From the NCBI RefSeq assembly GCF_018531475.1, contig NZ_JAHDTG010000156.1, forward strand, positions 1-6,236: a stretch of 6,236 bases of DNA, written 5' to 3'. The notes beneath the pieces are model-generated. The model was not told where the DNA came from and did not search any database. It saw only the letters and a program-made list of their open reading frames with translations. Shown one piece after another: positions 1 through 4,446 of the stretch (position 1 is the first letter of the stretch; each line of letters starts with the position of its first letter). Both the position numbers and the translations under genes were made by a program. The stretch is from Pseudonocardia mahuensis (GTDB lineage: Bacteria > Actinomycetota > Actinomycetes > Mycobacteriales > Pseudonocardiaceae).

Positions 1-336
1 GGGCAGGCCGGCGCCCGGCCTCGGGGGCAGCATCGAGCCCAGCGCCGCCCGGAGCCGCGCCGCCGCTCCTGGCGCCGCCGGCCTGGTCGGCGGCGCCAGG
101 GACGACGGTCCCGGGGGCGGTGCGGATCGTTGCGGCCGGGGTCGTTGCGGGGCCGGTCGTTGCGGGGCGCCGGGCCGGAGTCCGGCCGGACCGAGCCCGA
201 CGGGCCCGAAACCGGACGGCGGGGCGACGGAGGCGGCGCCCAGCGTGCGCTGCAGCAGCGCGACCGCCTCTGTCAGCTGTCCGGCGCGGGTGAGCCGCAG
301 CGCTTCAGTCATCGCGGCAGTGCGGTCGTCGTCCAT
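1..336 (-). CDS. PHB-depolymerase-family esterase, N-terminal part (cut by window edge)
   Basis: Reading leftward from ATG at 334-336, 112 codons stay open to the window edge, so the C-terminal catalytic part is outside. The start MDDDRTAAMTEALRLTRAGQ, followed by LTEAVALLQRTLG, is the short helical leader typical of the actinobacterial and proteobacterial PHB-depolymerase-like alpha/beta-hydrolase family. That family hydrolyses polyhydroxyalkanoate or related esters. Residues from about 33 to 95 form a Pro/Ala/Gly-rich, probably disordered linker containing three Gln-Arg repeats (PQRP, PQRP, PQRS). The segment LRAALGSML near the edge resembles the stretch just before the hydrolase domain in relatives. 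A GGAAGGG ribosome site (342-348) lies 5 bases upstream of the ATG. The regulator gene ends 94 bases upstream on the same strand, a pairing common for this family, so co-transcription is likely. The active-site serine and lid cannot be seen, so the function rests on the leader and the neighbour. Confidence 0.72.
   Translation of the reverse strand, partial: MDDDRTAAMTEALRLTRAGQLTEAVALLQRTLGAASVAPPSGFGPVGLGPAGLRPGAPQRPAPQRPRPQRSAPPPGPSSLAPPTRPAAPGAAARLRAALGSMLPPRPGAGLP
68..100. repeat. Perfect 13-bp inverted repeat with 7-base loop inside the esterase linker
   Basis: Bases 68-80 and 88-100 are perfect reverse complements (the arm reads CCTGGCGCCGCCG), separated by a 7-base loop at 81-87. The hairpin lies inside the coding sequence for the Ala/Pro linker. 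GC-rich Ala/Pro codon runs make such palindromes more likely by chance, but 13 perfect pairs is long for coding DNA. Confidence 0.8.
128..165. repeat. Three copies of TCGTTGCGG in the esterase linker
   Basis: The 9-mer TCGTTGCGG occurs at 128-136, 142-150 and 157-165, with steps of 14 and 15 bases. On the coding (minus) strand it reads CCGCAACGA. The copies are not all in register with a constant repeat unit, but they give the protein repeats PQRP, PQRP and PQRS. This looks like local duplication in an unconstrained linker. Confidence 0.7.
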
Positions 337-430
337 GGTGGCCCTTCCGGGTGCGGTTCGACGCCGGCCGGATGGCCGCCGCCGTGTCATGGCTGCTGAC
401 GTGCGCCCGACCTGCCGGCCGCGGGTCCGC

Positions 431-826
431 TCACGTCGTCCGGGCTGCGAGGGCGGCCTTGACCGCGCGCGGAGCCCGGAAGGCCCCGAGGACTTCGACC
501 GACGTGATCGTCGCCAGCGCGAGCTCGGGCGTCACGTCGTCGGCGATGGTGGCGAGTCCCAGGACGCGCAGCTCGACGGTGCGTCCCTCGGCGCGCACCT
601 GCTCGAGGTACTGGCGGCTGAGGTGCTGTGTCCCGAGGGTCAGCGTCCTGCGCGCCACGGTGTCGTCGACCGCGCCCGACCGGCTCTCGAGCTGGCGCCG
701 GATGGCGGTGCGGATGAAGTCCGTGCGGTTGGCGTAGAAGCCCTCGTCGACGAGCAGGTCGATCTGACCTAGGTCGACCAGGCCGACGTTGATCGTGATC
801 TTCTCGCTCTTCTCGAGCTCGGCCAC
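431..826 (-). CDS. Ribbon-helix-helix (CopG-type) transcriptional regulator of the PHB-depolymerase operon
   Basis: A 131-residue DNA-binding protein. Residues 9-47 form a ribbon-helix-helix domain: a strand EKITINVGLVD, helix A (LGQIDLLVDEGF) and helix B (NRTDFIRTAIRRQLE). Such proteins dimerise and place the paired strand in the major groove. Residues from about 50 to 131 are a conserved C-terminal extension (RRTLTLGTQHLS, then VEVLGAFRAPRAVKAALA) seen in regulators that sit beside PHB-depolymerase genes; its role is not known to me. I chose the GTG at 824-826 because AGGAGGG lies 9 bases upstream and the family normally begins just before the EKITIN strand. The in-frame ATG at 896-898 would add 24 non-family residues and read through the putative operator. 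The esterase follows 94 bases downstream on the same strand. The likely role, by inference, is repression of itself and the esterase. Confidence 0.88.
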   Translation of the reverse strand: MAELEKSEKITINVGLVDLGQIDLLVDEGFYANRTDFIRTAIRRQLESRSGAVDDTVARRTLTLGTQHLSRQYLEQVRAEGRTVELRVLGLATIADDVTPELALATITSVEVLGAFRAPRAVKAALAARTT

Positions 827-834
827 GGCGCCTG

Positions 835-841
835 CCCTCCT
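835..841 (-). promoter_or_regulatory. Ribosome binding site deciding the GTG start of the RHH regulator
   Basis: On the minus strand this reads AGGAGGG, a full match to the anti-Shine-Dalgarno core. It ends 8-9 bases before the GTG at 826 and favours that start over the upstream ATG at 898. Confidence 0.8.
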
Positions 842-844
842 ACT

Positions 845-883
845 GGATGGCTGTTGCCATCTACGCTCCATCCCACAGGATGG
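845..883. promoter_or_regulatory. Putative operator: two adjacent inverted repeats of GGATGG-type half sites
   Basis: Two hairpin-type inverted repeats stand side by side. One is GATGGC-TGTT-GCCATC at 846-861. The other is CCATCC-CACA-GGATGG at 868-883. Both have 6-bp perfect arms and 4-base spacers. Put another way, four half sites of the GGATGG type (845-850, 857-861, 868-873, 878-883) are spaced about 10 to 12 bases centre to centre, close to one helical turn each. This is the kind of arrangement on which ribbon-helix-helix dimers bind cooperatively. The block lies 19 bases upstream of the regulator's GTG and over its likely promoter, so autorepression is the natural reading. Binding is inferred, not shown. 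Confidence 0.62.
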
Positions 884-898
884 TTGCAGCGTCGTCAA
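870..898 (-). promoter_or_regulatory. Candidate promoter of the RHH regulator/esterase operon
   Basis: On the minus strand TTGACG (898-893) is separated by 17 bases from TGGGAT (875-870), a fair -35/-10 pair for a housekeeping sigma factor, although the -10 has G in place of the second-position A. It would start transcription near 863, giving a leader of about 37 bases. The -10 element lies inside the second inverted repeat of the putative operator, so a bound regulator would block RNA polymerase. Confidence 0.42.
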
Positions 899-1120
899 GG
901 TGTCCGCGGGTATCCGGTCGTGCCGGCGACGCGGCGGAGATCCCGGGTGCGCTCATGACGCGCGCGTCTGCTCACCCGCCGAGAGGTGCGGATGTGCCGG
1001 CACGGAGGACGGTCGTGGCGCCCGGGCCTTCTCCGGTCGACCGCCACCGATTCACGAGCGATCCGCGCCGACGGGGACGACCGCTGCGGTGCGGCCCGCA
1101 GCAGGACGGGAGGCTCCTGT
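884..1120. other. Non-coding stretch between the two minus-strand transcription units
   Basis: Apart from the candidate promoter at its left edge (up to 898) and a weak hairpin at 1083-1102, I see no gene here. Open frames crossing it show no family-like sequence, no convincing ribosome site, and composition typical of antisense frames. Confidence 0.5.
1083..1102 (-). terminator. Possible hairpin terminator after the hemerythrin-SnoaL gene
   Basis: GCTGCGG (1083-1089) pairs with CCGCAGC (1096-1102) around a 6-base loop, giving 7 perfect G/C-rich pairs. It lies 18 bases beyond the TGA of the minus-strand gene ending at 1121. There is no U-run, which is common for actinobacterial terminators but makes the call weak. 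Confidence 0.3.
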
Positions 1121-2146
1121 TCAGCTGCCGGGTCCGGGCGGGCCGAGAAGCTCGGACAGGTCCATCTGAGTCCAGTACTCGGCGACCTTGCCGCCCGACA
1201 GCCGGTAGATCTCGAGGGCGGTGACGGAGACGGTTCGGTTGCTCGGTTGCACGCCGAACAGTTCTCCGGTGTGCGTGCCCCGGCCGGTGAACCGCATCGC
1301 GACCCGGTCGCCTTCGGCGAGCATGTCGTCGATGGTCGTCACCTGGTCGGGCAGGCCCGCCTTGACCTGTCGCGCCAGTCGTACCCAGCCGTCGGCGTCC
1401 CCAGGAACCCCCGGCGGCATGCCGTGCGCGACGAAGCCGGCGGCGAGCAGATCGCGCATCGCGATCTCGTCTGCTCGGTTGAAGGCCTCGCTCAGTCGCC
1501 TGATGACCTGCTTGTTCGCTGCGCTCTCGTCCGTCGTGGCCTTCTGGCCGGCGCCGTTGAGCACCGACGCCGCTCTGGGTGGTACGGCCTCGCGGATGAG
1601 GTCACGGGCACGGTCGATCATCGCCAGCGGCGTCCCCACGAGGATGTTCTTCGAGGCGGACTCCACGCCGGGATGCGGATGGGTCGGCGCCAGCGCCGTG
1701 GCGACCTTGGCGGCTGCGGCCATCGCCCTGCGCAGGGAGGGACGGGCCTGCTCGCGCAGCTCCGCGAACTCGCTGCTCTCCTCGCTCTGGGCGTGTGCGA
1801 TCACGGTGGCCCGGAACTGCTCGAAGTGCGGCATGAACTCGGCGGCGTCGGTGCCCATGGAGTCCAGTCTCACGAGGATCTCCTTGGCGTCGCGCTCCTC
1901 CTCGAGGCGGTCCTTCACGACGGCTGCGGCACCGGCGATCCGCCGCCTGACGTAGGGATGCACGATCTCCTCCTCGACCGCCTCGTGGACGGCCATGAGC
2001 CGCAGAAGGCGTTGGAAGGGCTCGTGGCGGCCGGCGGGAGGCGCTGCGGCGACCTCGTCGCAGAGCTCGCGGATCAGTTGGTGCTGACGAATCAGGAGGG
2101 CCACGACGTCGTTCCCGGGTGTCGTGGCGGTTCGTTGCGCGCTCAT
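1121..2146 (-). CDS. Two-domain protein: hemerythrin-like (HHE) domain fused to a SnoaL-like ester-cyclase domain
   Basis: A 341-residue protein. Residues 12-187 are an actinobacterial hemerythrin-like domain, a four-helix bundle that normally holds a di-iron centre. Visible candidate ligands are His22, the HxxxE pair His54/Glu58 and the HxxxE pair His118/Glu122, with His63 and His107 as further options. The domain ends with the family tail THPHPGVESA...DRARDLIREA. After a short linker (about 188-210), residues 211-333 match the SnoaL-like ester-cyclase family of cone-shaped alpha+beta barrels. They include NKQVIRRLSEAFNRAD, His241 in FVAHGMPPG, GELFGVQPSNRTVSV and GGKVAEYWTQMD with Asp329. 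Members of the first family usually end near residue 190, so the fusion is unusual. I chose the ATG at 2144-2146 because GGGGAGGT (2151-2158) lies 4 bases upstream; the ATG at 2209 has no such site. The protein is probably cytoplasmic, as no signal peptide is visible. An oxygen-, nitric-oxide- or redox-related role is an inference from the iron domain; the substrate of the SnoaL part is unknown. Confidence 0.87.
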   Translation of the reverse strand: MSAQRTATTPGNDVVALLIRQHQLIRELCDEVAAAPPAGRHEPFQRLLRLMAVHEAVEEEIVHPYVRRRIAGAAAVVKDRLEEERDAKEILVRLDSMGTDAAEFMPHFEQFRATVIAHAQSEESSEFAELREQARPSLRRAMAAAAKVATALAPTHPHPGVESASKNILVGTPLAMIDRARDLIREAVPPRAASVLNGAGQKATTDESAANKQVIRRLSEAFNRADEIAMRDLLAAGFVAHGMPPGVPGDADGWVRLARQVKAGLPDQVTTIDDMLAEGDRVAMRFTGRGTHTGELFGVQPSNRTVSVTALEIYRLSGGKVAEYWTQMDLSELLGPPGPGS

Positions 2147-2150
2147 CCCG

Positions 2151-2158
2151 ACCTCCCC
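2151..2158 (-). promoter_or_regulatory. Ribosome binding site deciding the start of the hemerythrin-SnoaL gene
   Basis: The minus strand reads GGGGAGGT followed by CGGG and the ATG at 2146. It excludes the longer frame that begins at 2209. The rest of the gap to the broken regulator (2159-2298) should hold this gene's promoter, but I could not identify a convincing -35/-10 pair. Confidence 0.7.
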
Positions 2159-2298
2159 GTTGGTGAACAGAGAAGGGTAGCTCCGCCGCCGGGACGGCAG
2201 TGGCTTCACCGATGGATCGCCCGCATCTCATGCCGAATACGTGGAAGTGGCCGAATCGGATCCCCCGGATGCCGTGCCGTGGTTACGACGTCCGGCCC

Positions 2299-2939
2299 TC
2301 AGCGGGAGTCGAGCTCGGCCAGTGCCTCCGGCGAGAGCAGCCCGTCCTGGATCGCCCGGCCGACCGCAGCCGCGCGGGTCGGGACGCCGAGCTTGTCCAG
2401 GATGTGTTCCACGTGCGCCTTCACCGTGCGGGTGGGCACCTGCAGGGCGCCGGCGATCTCAGCGTTCGAGCCTCCGTCGACCAGCAGCGTCAGGACCTCG
2501 AGCTCGTGTCGGGTGAGACCGTGGGGCCGGTCGACCTCGGTGGTCATGAGGACGACGACCTGATCGCGGCAACGGAATGAGCGGCATGCATACCAGCCGC
2601 CATCGGACGTGGGCCACAGGAACGCCGCCGTGCGCCGTGTCCCGGCGAGCAGCCGGATGACCGTGCGGTGCAGCCCCCGCGGGGGTCGAGCAGCTCGAGG
2701 TCGGGTATGCCGCGTAGCGGGATGACGACGTCGTCGGGCAGCAGGCCGATCGCGACACAGTCGTCCGCCAGCGTCGATGCCGGCAAACGTGTGGACCGCA
2801 GCGGGTCGATCACGTTGGCGAGTGTGGGGGCCAGGTACTCGACCACTGCGCACGCCTCGTCGGACGGGTGCTCGTAGTCCCCGTCCGAGATGTCGATGAA
2901 GCCCACGTACCGTCCGTCGGCGGTGACCAACGTGCTCAG
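2299..2939 (-). pseudogene. GAF/LuxR-type transcriptional regulator, 5'-truncated and frameshifted
   Basis: Homology to the actinobacterial GAF-plus-LuxR regulator family runs through two reading frames. From about 2939 to 2686 one frame gives the end of a GAF-like sensor domain (VTADGRYVGFIDISD, YLAPTLANVIDP, ADDCVAIGLLPDDVV). From 2673 to 2299 the next frame gives the rest (AAFLWPTSDGGWY, a strand-rich stretch, then the LuxR helix-turn-helix LTRHELEVLTLL, SNAEIAGAL, TRTVKAHVEHILDKL). The switch lies in a CCCCCGCGGGGG palindrome at 2674-2685, where one added base would restore a single frame. The sensor-domain frame meets a TAG at 2940-2942, exactly where reductase sequence begins, and the first part of the GAF domain is missing. 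In its intact form it would have been a signal-responsive regulator, perhaps of the divergent reductase. The HTH part is well preserved, so decay is recent or the frameshift is a sequencing error. Confidence 0.82.
2674..2685. repeat. Palindrome CCCCCGCGGGGG at the regulator's frameshift
   Basis: A perfect 12-bp palindrome made of two 5-base homopolymer runs. The regulator's family-like sequence changes frame exactly here (LELLDPRG on one side, LHRTVIRLLAG on the other). Such runs are prone both to replication slippage and to sequencing miscounts. Confidence 0.85.
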
Positions 2940-2943
2940 CTAC
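2937..2943. other. Breakpoint joining two 5'-truncated divergent genes
   Basis: Left of this point the minus strand encodes a GAF/LuxR regulator up to LSTLVTADG. Right of it the plus strand encodes a PaaE-like reductase starting inside the protein at LRVGETLAVLTPTGRF. Neither gene's 5' part, nor any spacer or promoter, is present. A single deletion across a divergent gene pair is the simplest account; an assembly join is the alternative. The breakpoint is placed by homology and is uncertain by several bases. Confidence 0.7.
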
Positions 2944-3731
2944 GGGTCGGCGAGACACTCGCCGTGCTGACGCCGACCGGCCGGTTCACCACGGAGCTCG
3001 ACGCCACGGCGGCGAAGCACCATGTCGCCATCGCCGGCGGGAGCGGGATCACCCCGGTCCCCTCCATGATCGCCACCATCCTCGACGGCGAGCCGCACAG
3101 GCGCGTGACGCTGCTCTACGCCAATCGAACGCGAAGCTCGACGGTGTTCTTCGACGAGCTGGAACAACTGCGGGGTCGTCATGGTGGGCGCCTGTCGGTG
3201 TTCCACCACTGGTCCAGAGAGGCACCGGCCGGCGAGGCAGGCCTGCGCCGGTTGGGTCCCGACAGCGTGCGCGCCCTGCCGGCGCTGCGACCCCCGGTCG
3301 ATGAATGGATCATGTGCGGCCCGCTCGGGCTCGTGCAGCAGATCGCAGCGACGCTCCGGGAGCACGGCGTCGCCGGGAACAGAATCCGTCGAGAGCTCTT
3401 CAGTGCGGAGGGAACGGAGGACCTGACCAGCGGCAACGATCGCTCACTGGTGCTCAGCGAGGTGACGCTGCGCATGGACGGCGAGGAGTCGCCCCTGACC
3501 CTGTCCTCGCGTGGCACGACCGTTCTGGCCGCCGCGCTGCCGTTGCGCCCCGACCTCCCGTACTCCTGCTCGGACGGGATCTGCGCGACGTGCCGGGTGA
3601 AGGTCGTCGAGGGGGAGGTGGAGATGGATCGGTGCTCCGCCCTCGACATGGCCGAGCTCCGGCAGGGATACGTGCTCGCCTGCCAGGCGCACCCGATCAC
3701 CGAGCGGGTGCTGCTCGACTTCGACGCCTGA
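2940..3731 (+). pseudogene. PaaE-like NAD(P)H oxidoreductase with C-terminal 2Fe-2S domain, 5'-truncated
   Basis: Family sequence starts abruptly at LRVGETLAVLTPTGRF, the end of the FAD-binding barrel, and continues intact to TGA at 3729-3731 (263 residues). The NAD(P)-binding domain shows GGSGITPVPSM (from 3036), LLYANRT and WIMCGPLGLV. The C-terminal plant-type ferredoxin domain shows YSCSDGICATC with cluster cysteines encoded at 3567, 3582 and 3591 and a fourth at 3681 in VLACQAHP. These are the order and motifs of reductases such as the PaaE subunit of phenylacetyl-CoA epoxidase and related oxygenase reductases. About 90 N-terminal residues are absent, including the flavin-binding RxYS motif. 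The frame is open back to a GTG at 2868, but that extension is only the antisense of the regulator and has no ribosome site. It would lack FAD and should not pass electrons normally. No oxygenase partner is in the window. Confidence 0.82.
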
Positions 3732-3763
3732 GCTGAGCGGCTGCCGGCGGTGGCTCCGGGTCG

Positions 3764-3782
3764 CGATAACCCTCCGATAACC
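3764..3782. repeat. Direct repeat CGATAACC x2, 11 bp apart
   Basis: CGATAACC occurs at 3764-3771 and 3775-3782, a period of 11 bp (about one helical turn). The pair lies 34 to 52 bases upstream of the next gene's ATG, overlapping where a -35 element would be, so it may be an activator or repressor site. The protein that would bind is unknown. Confidence 0.45.
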
Positions 3783-3803
3783 ACCCGCTGTCAATGATGT
3801 TCG

Positions 3804-3809
3804 TACCCT
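3804..3809 (+). promoter_or_regulatory. Candidate -10 element for a leaderless mRNA
   Basis: TACCCT fits the TANNNT pattern of actinobacterial -10 elements and lies at -12 to -7 relative to the A of the ATG at 3816. Transcription would thus start at the start codon itself. There is no Shine-Dalgarno sequence before that ATG, which agrees with a leaderless message. No good -35 hexamer is visible. Confidence 0.4.
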
Positions 3810-3815
3810 TCGAGC

Positions 3816-4172
3816 ATGACTCAGGTGGACCGGCCCCCGCCCCGACCCCGTTCGCGCGGAATCGACGTACGGCTGACGGTCCGCCAGCTGGTGCTGATCG
3901 CGACGACGTGGGTCGGGGCGACGGGTGTGGCTCTCCTGGTGGCAGCCGAGACGAAGCTGGGCCCCATCGTGCTCGACCTCACGAAGCGCCACGGCGTGCA
4001 CCTGGGTGACCTCGTCGCAGTGGCGGTCTGCTTCATCACGGCGCTGCTGATCACCAGCAGGATCGTCCACCCGACACCCGAGAGGCAACATCTGCCGCCG
4101 GACGTGTGGCCGGCGGAGACGGGTGGCTCGAATGGGACAACGAGACGGTCCGACGGAGCTGAGCCGCGATGA
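3816..4172 (+). CDS. Small membrane protein with two transmembrane helices, function unknown
   Basis: A 118-residue protein. Residues 1-24 are basic and proline-rich (RPPPRPRSRG). A first hydrophobic helix spans about 25-44 (LVLIATTWVGATGVALLVAA) and a second about 63-84 (LGDLVAVAVCFITALLITSR). The short loop between them contains KLGPIVLDLTKRHGVH. The positive N-terminus suggests both ends face the cytoplasm. The tail (85-118) is polar and low in complexity. I do not recognise a named family. No ribosome site precedes the ATG; a TANNNT element at 3804-3809 suggests a leaderless message. The 3' end overlaps the start of the oxidase remnant by about 40 bases in another frame, which suggests the two were once coupled. 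Alternative starts further in have no better support. Confidence 0.68.
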   Translation: MTQVDRPPPRPRSRGIDVRLTVRQLVLIATTWVGATGVALLVAAETKLGPIVLDLTKRHGVHLGDLVAVAVCFITALLITSRIVHPTPERQHLPPDVWPAETGGSNGTTRRSDGAEPR

Positions 4173-4341
4173 ATGCATGCGGTTGCTGTCCACCCAGCCC
4201 GTCGGCCGGGTGATCTACACGGTCACTGCACCGCGCGGTGGTGGCGTTCGAGGTGGATCAGGTGAATGCGGGGACCCGCAGCGCGTGGAGCGTGGCGAGA
4301 CGTCCGCGGTGACCGGGAACCCTGCCAGGTCCGGATCGTGA
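4132..4341 (+). pseudogene. Remnant of a pyridoxamine-5'-phosphate-oxidase-like (PPOX-fold) flavoprotein
   Basis: The first 33 or so residues after ATG 4132 (TELSRDECMRLLSTQPVGRV, then IYTV) match the start of small actinobacterial PPOX-fold proteins of about 130-150 residues, which bind FMN, F420 or heme. Immediately after IYTVTA the family sequence jumps to RAVVAFEVDQVNAGTRSAWS in the next frame (4232-4309), which stops at TGA 4310-4312. Some 35-40 codons that normally lie between these blocks are missing. A third short block in the remaining frame (about 4308-4340, GDREPCQVRIV) tentatively resembles the family's C-terminal RDH.VRIV region. The frame from the ATG ends at TGA 4339-4341. A GTG at 4123 is an alternative start with GGAG 5 bases before it. 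With the strands that form the cofactor site lost, a functional protein is unlikely. Confidence 0.75.
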
Positions 4342-4403
4342 GGCGTCCCGCGGATTCCCGTTCGCCGCCGCGCGCATCGTGGGTAGCCAACCCGAAACCC
4401 CGC

Positions 4404-4409
4404 TAGGGT
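4404..4409 (+). promoter_or_regulatory. Possible -10 element upstream of the glutamate dehydrogenase
   Basis: TAGGGT fits TANNNT and lies 38 bases before the ATG at 4447. I see no matching -35 hexamer at 16-18 bases, so this is only a candidate. Confidence 0.22.
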
Positions 4410-4446
4410 GGCCGGGCTCCCCGCCGCACCGAGTTCGGGGAGCACG

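Noticed and set aside
245..772. Plus-strand open frames over the esterase and RHH regulator genes
   Set aside because: They are Arg/Ala/Pro-rich shadows of two recognisable minus-strand genes, with no ribosome sites or motifs.
431..898. A longer RHH regulator starting at ATG 898
   Set aside because: The extra 24 residues are not family-like and would be encoded through the promoter/operator. The GTG at 826 has a perfect AGGAGG site.
1121..2209. A longer hemerythrin-SnoaL protein starting at ATG 2209
   Set aside because: There is no ribosome site before 2209, while the ATG at 2146 has GGGGAGGT 4 bases upstream and the family begins there.
986..2563. A 525-codon open frame on the plus strand
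   Set aside because: It is the antisense of the hemerythrin-SnoaL gene and part of the LuxR regulator. Its sequence is low in complexity, rich in Gly/Arg/His/Leu, with no family motifs or ribosome site. Long antisense frames are usual at this GC content.
2299..2958. A single 219-residue LuxR protein from ATG 2958
   Set aside because: Only the C-terminal part after the frameshift is family-like. The Arg-rich N-terminal half is an off-frame reading of the GAF domain and the breakpoint.
2868..3731. A 287-residue reductase starting at GTG 2868
   Set aside because: The first 24 residues are antisense of the regulator, there is no ribosome site, and the flavin-binding domain is missing. I treat the reductase as a truncated pseudogene from about 2940.
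3732..3763. A terminator hairpin just after the reductase stop
   Set aside because: The possible GAGC/GCTC pairing around 3734-3756 is only 4 bp with a large loop and no U-run, too weak to call.
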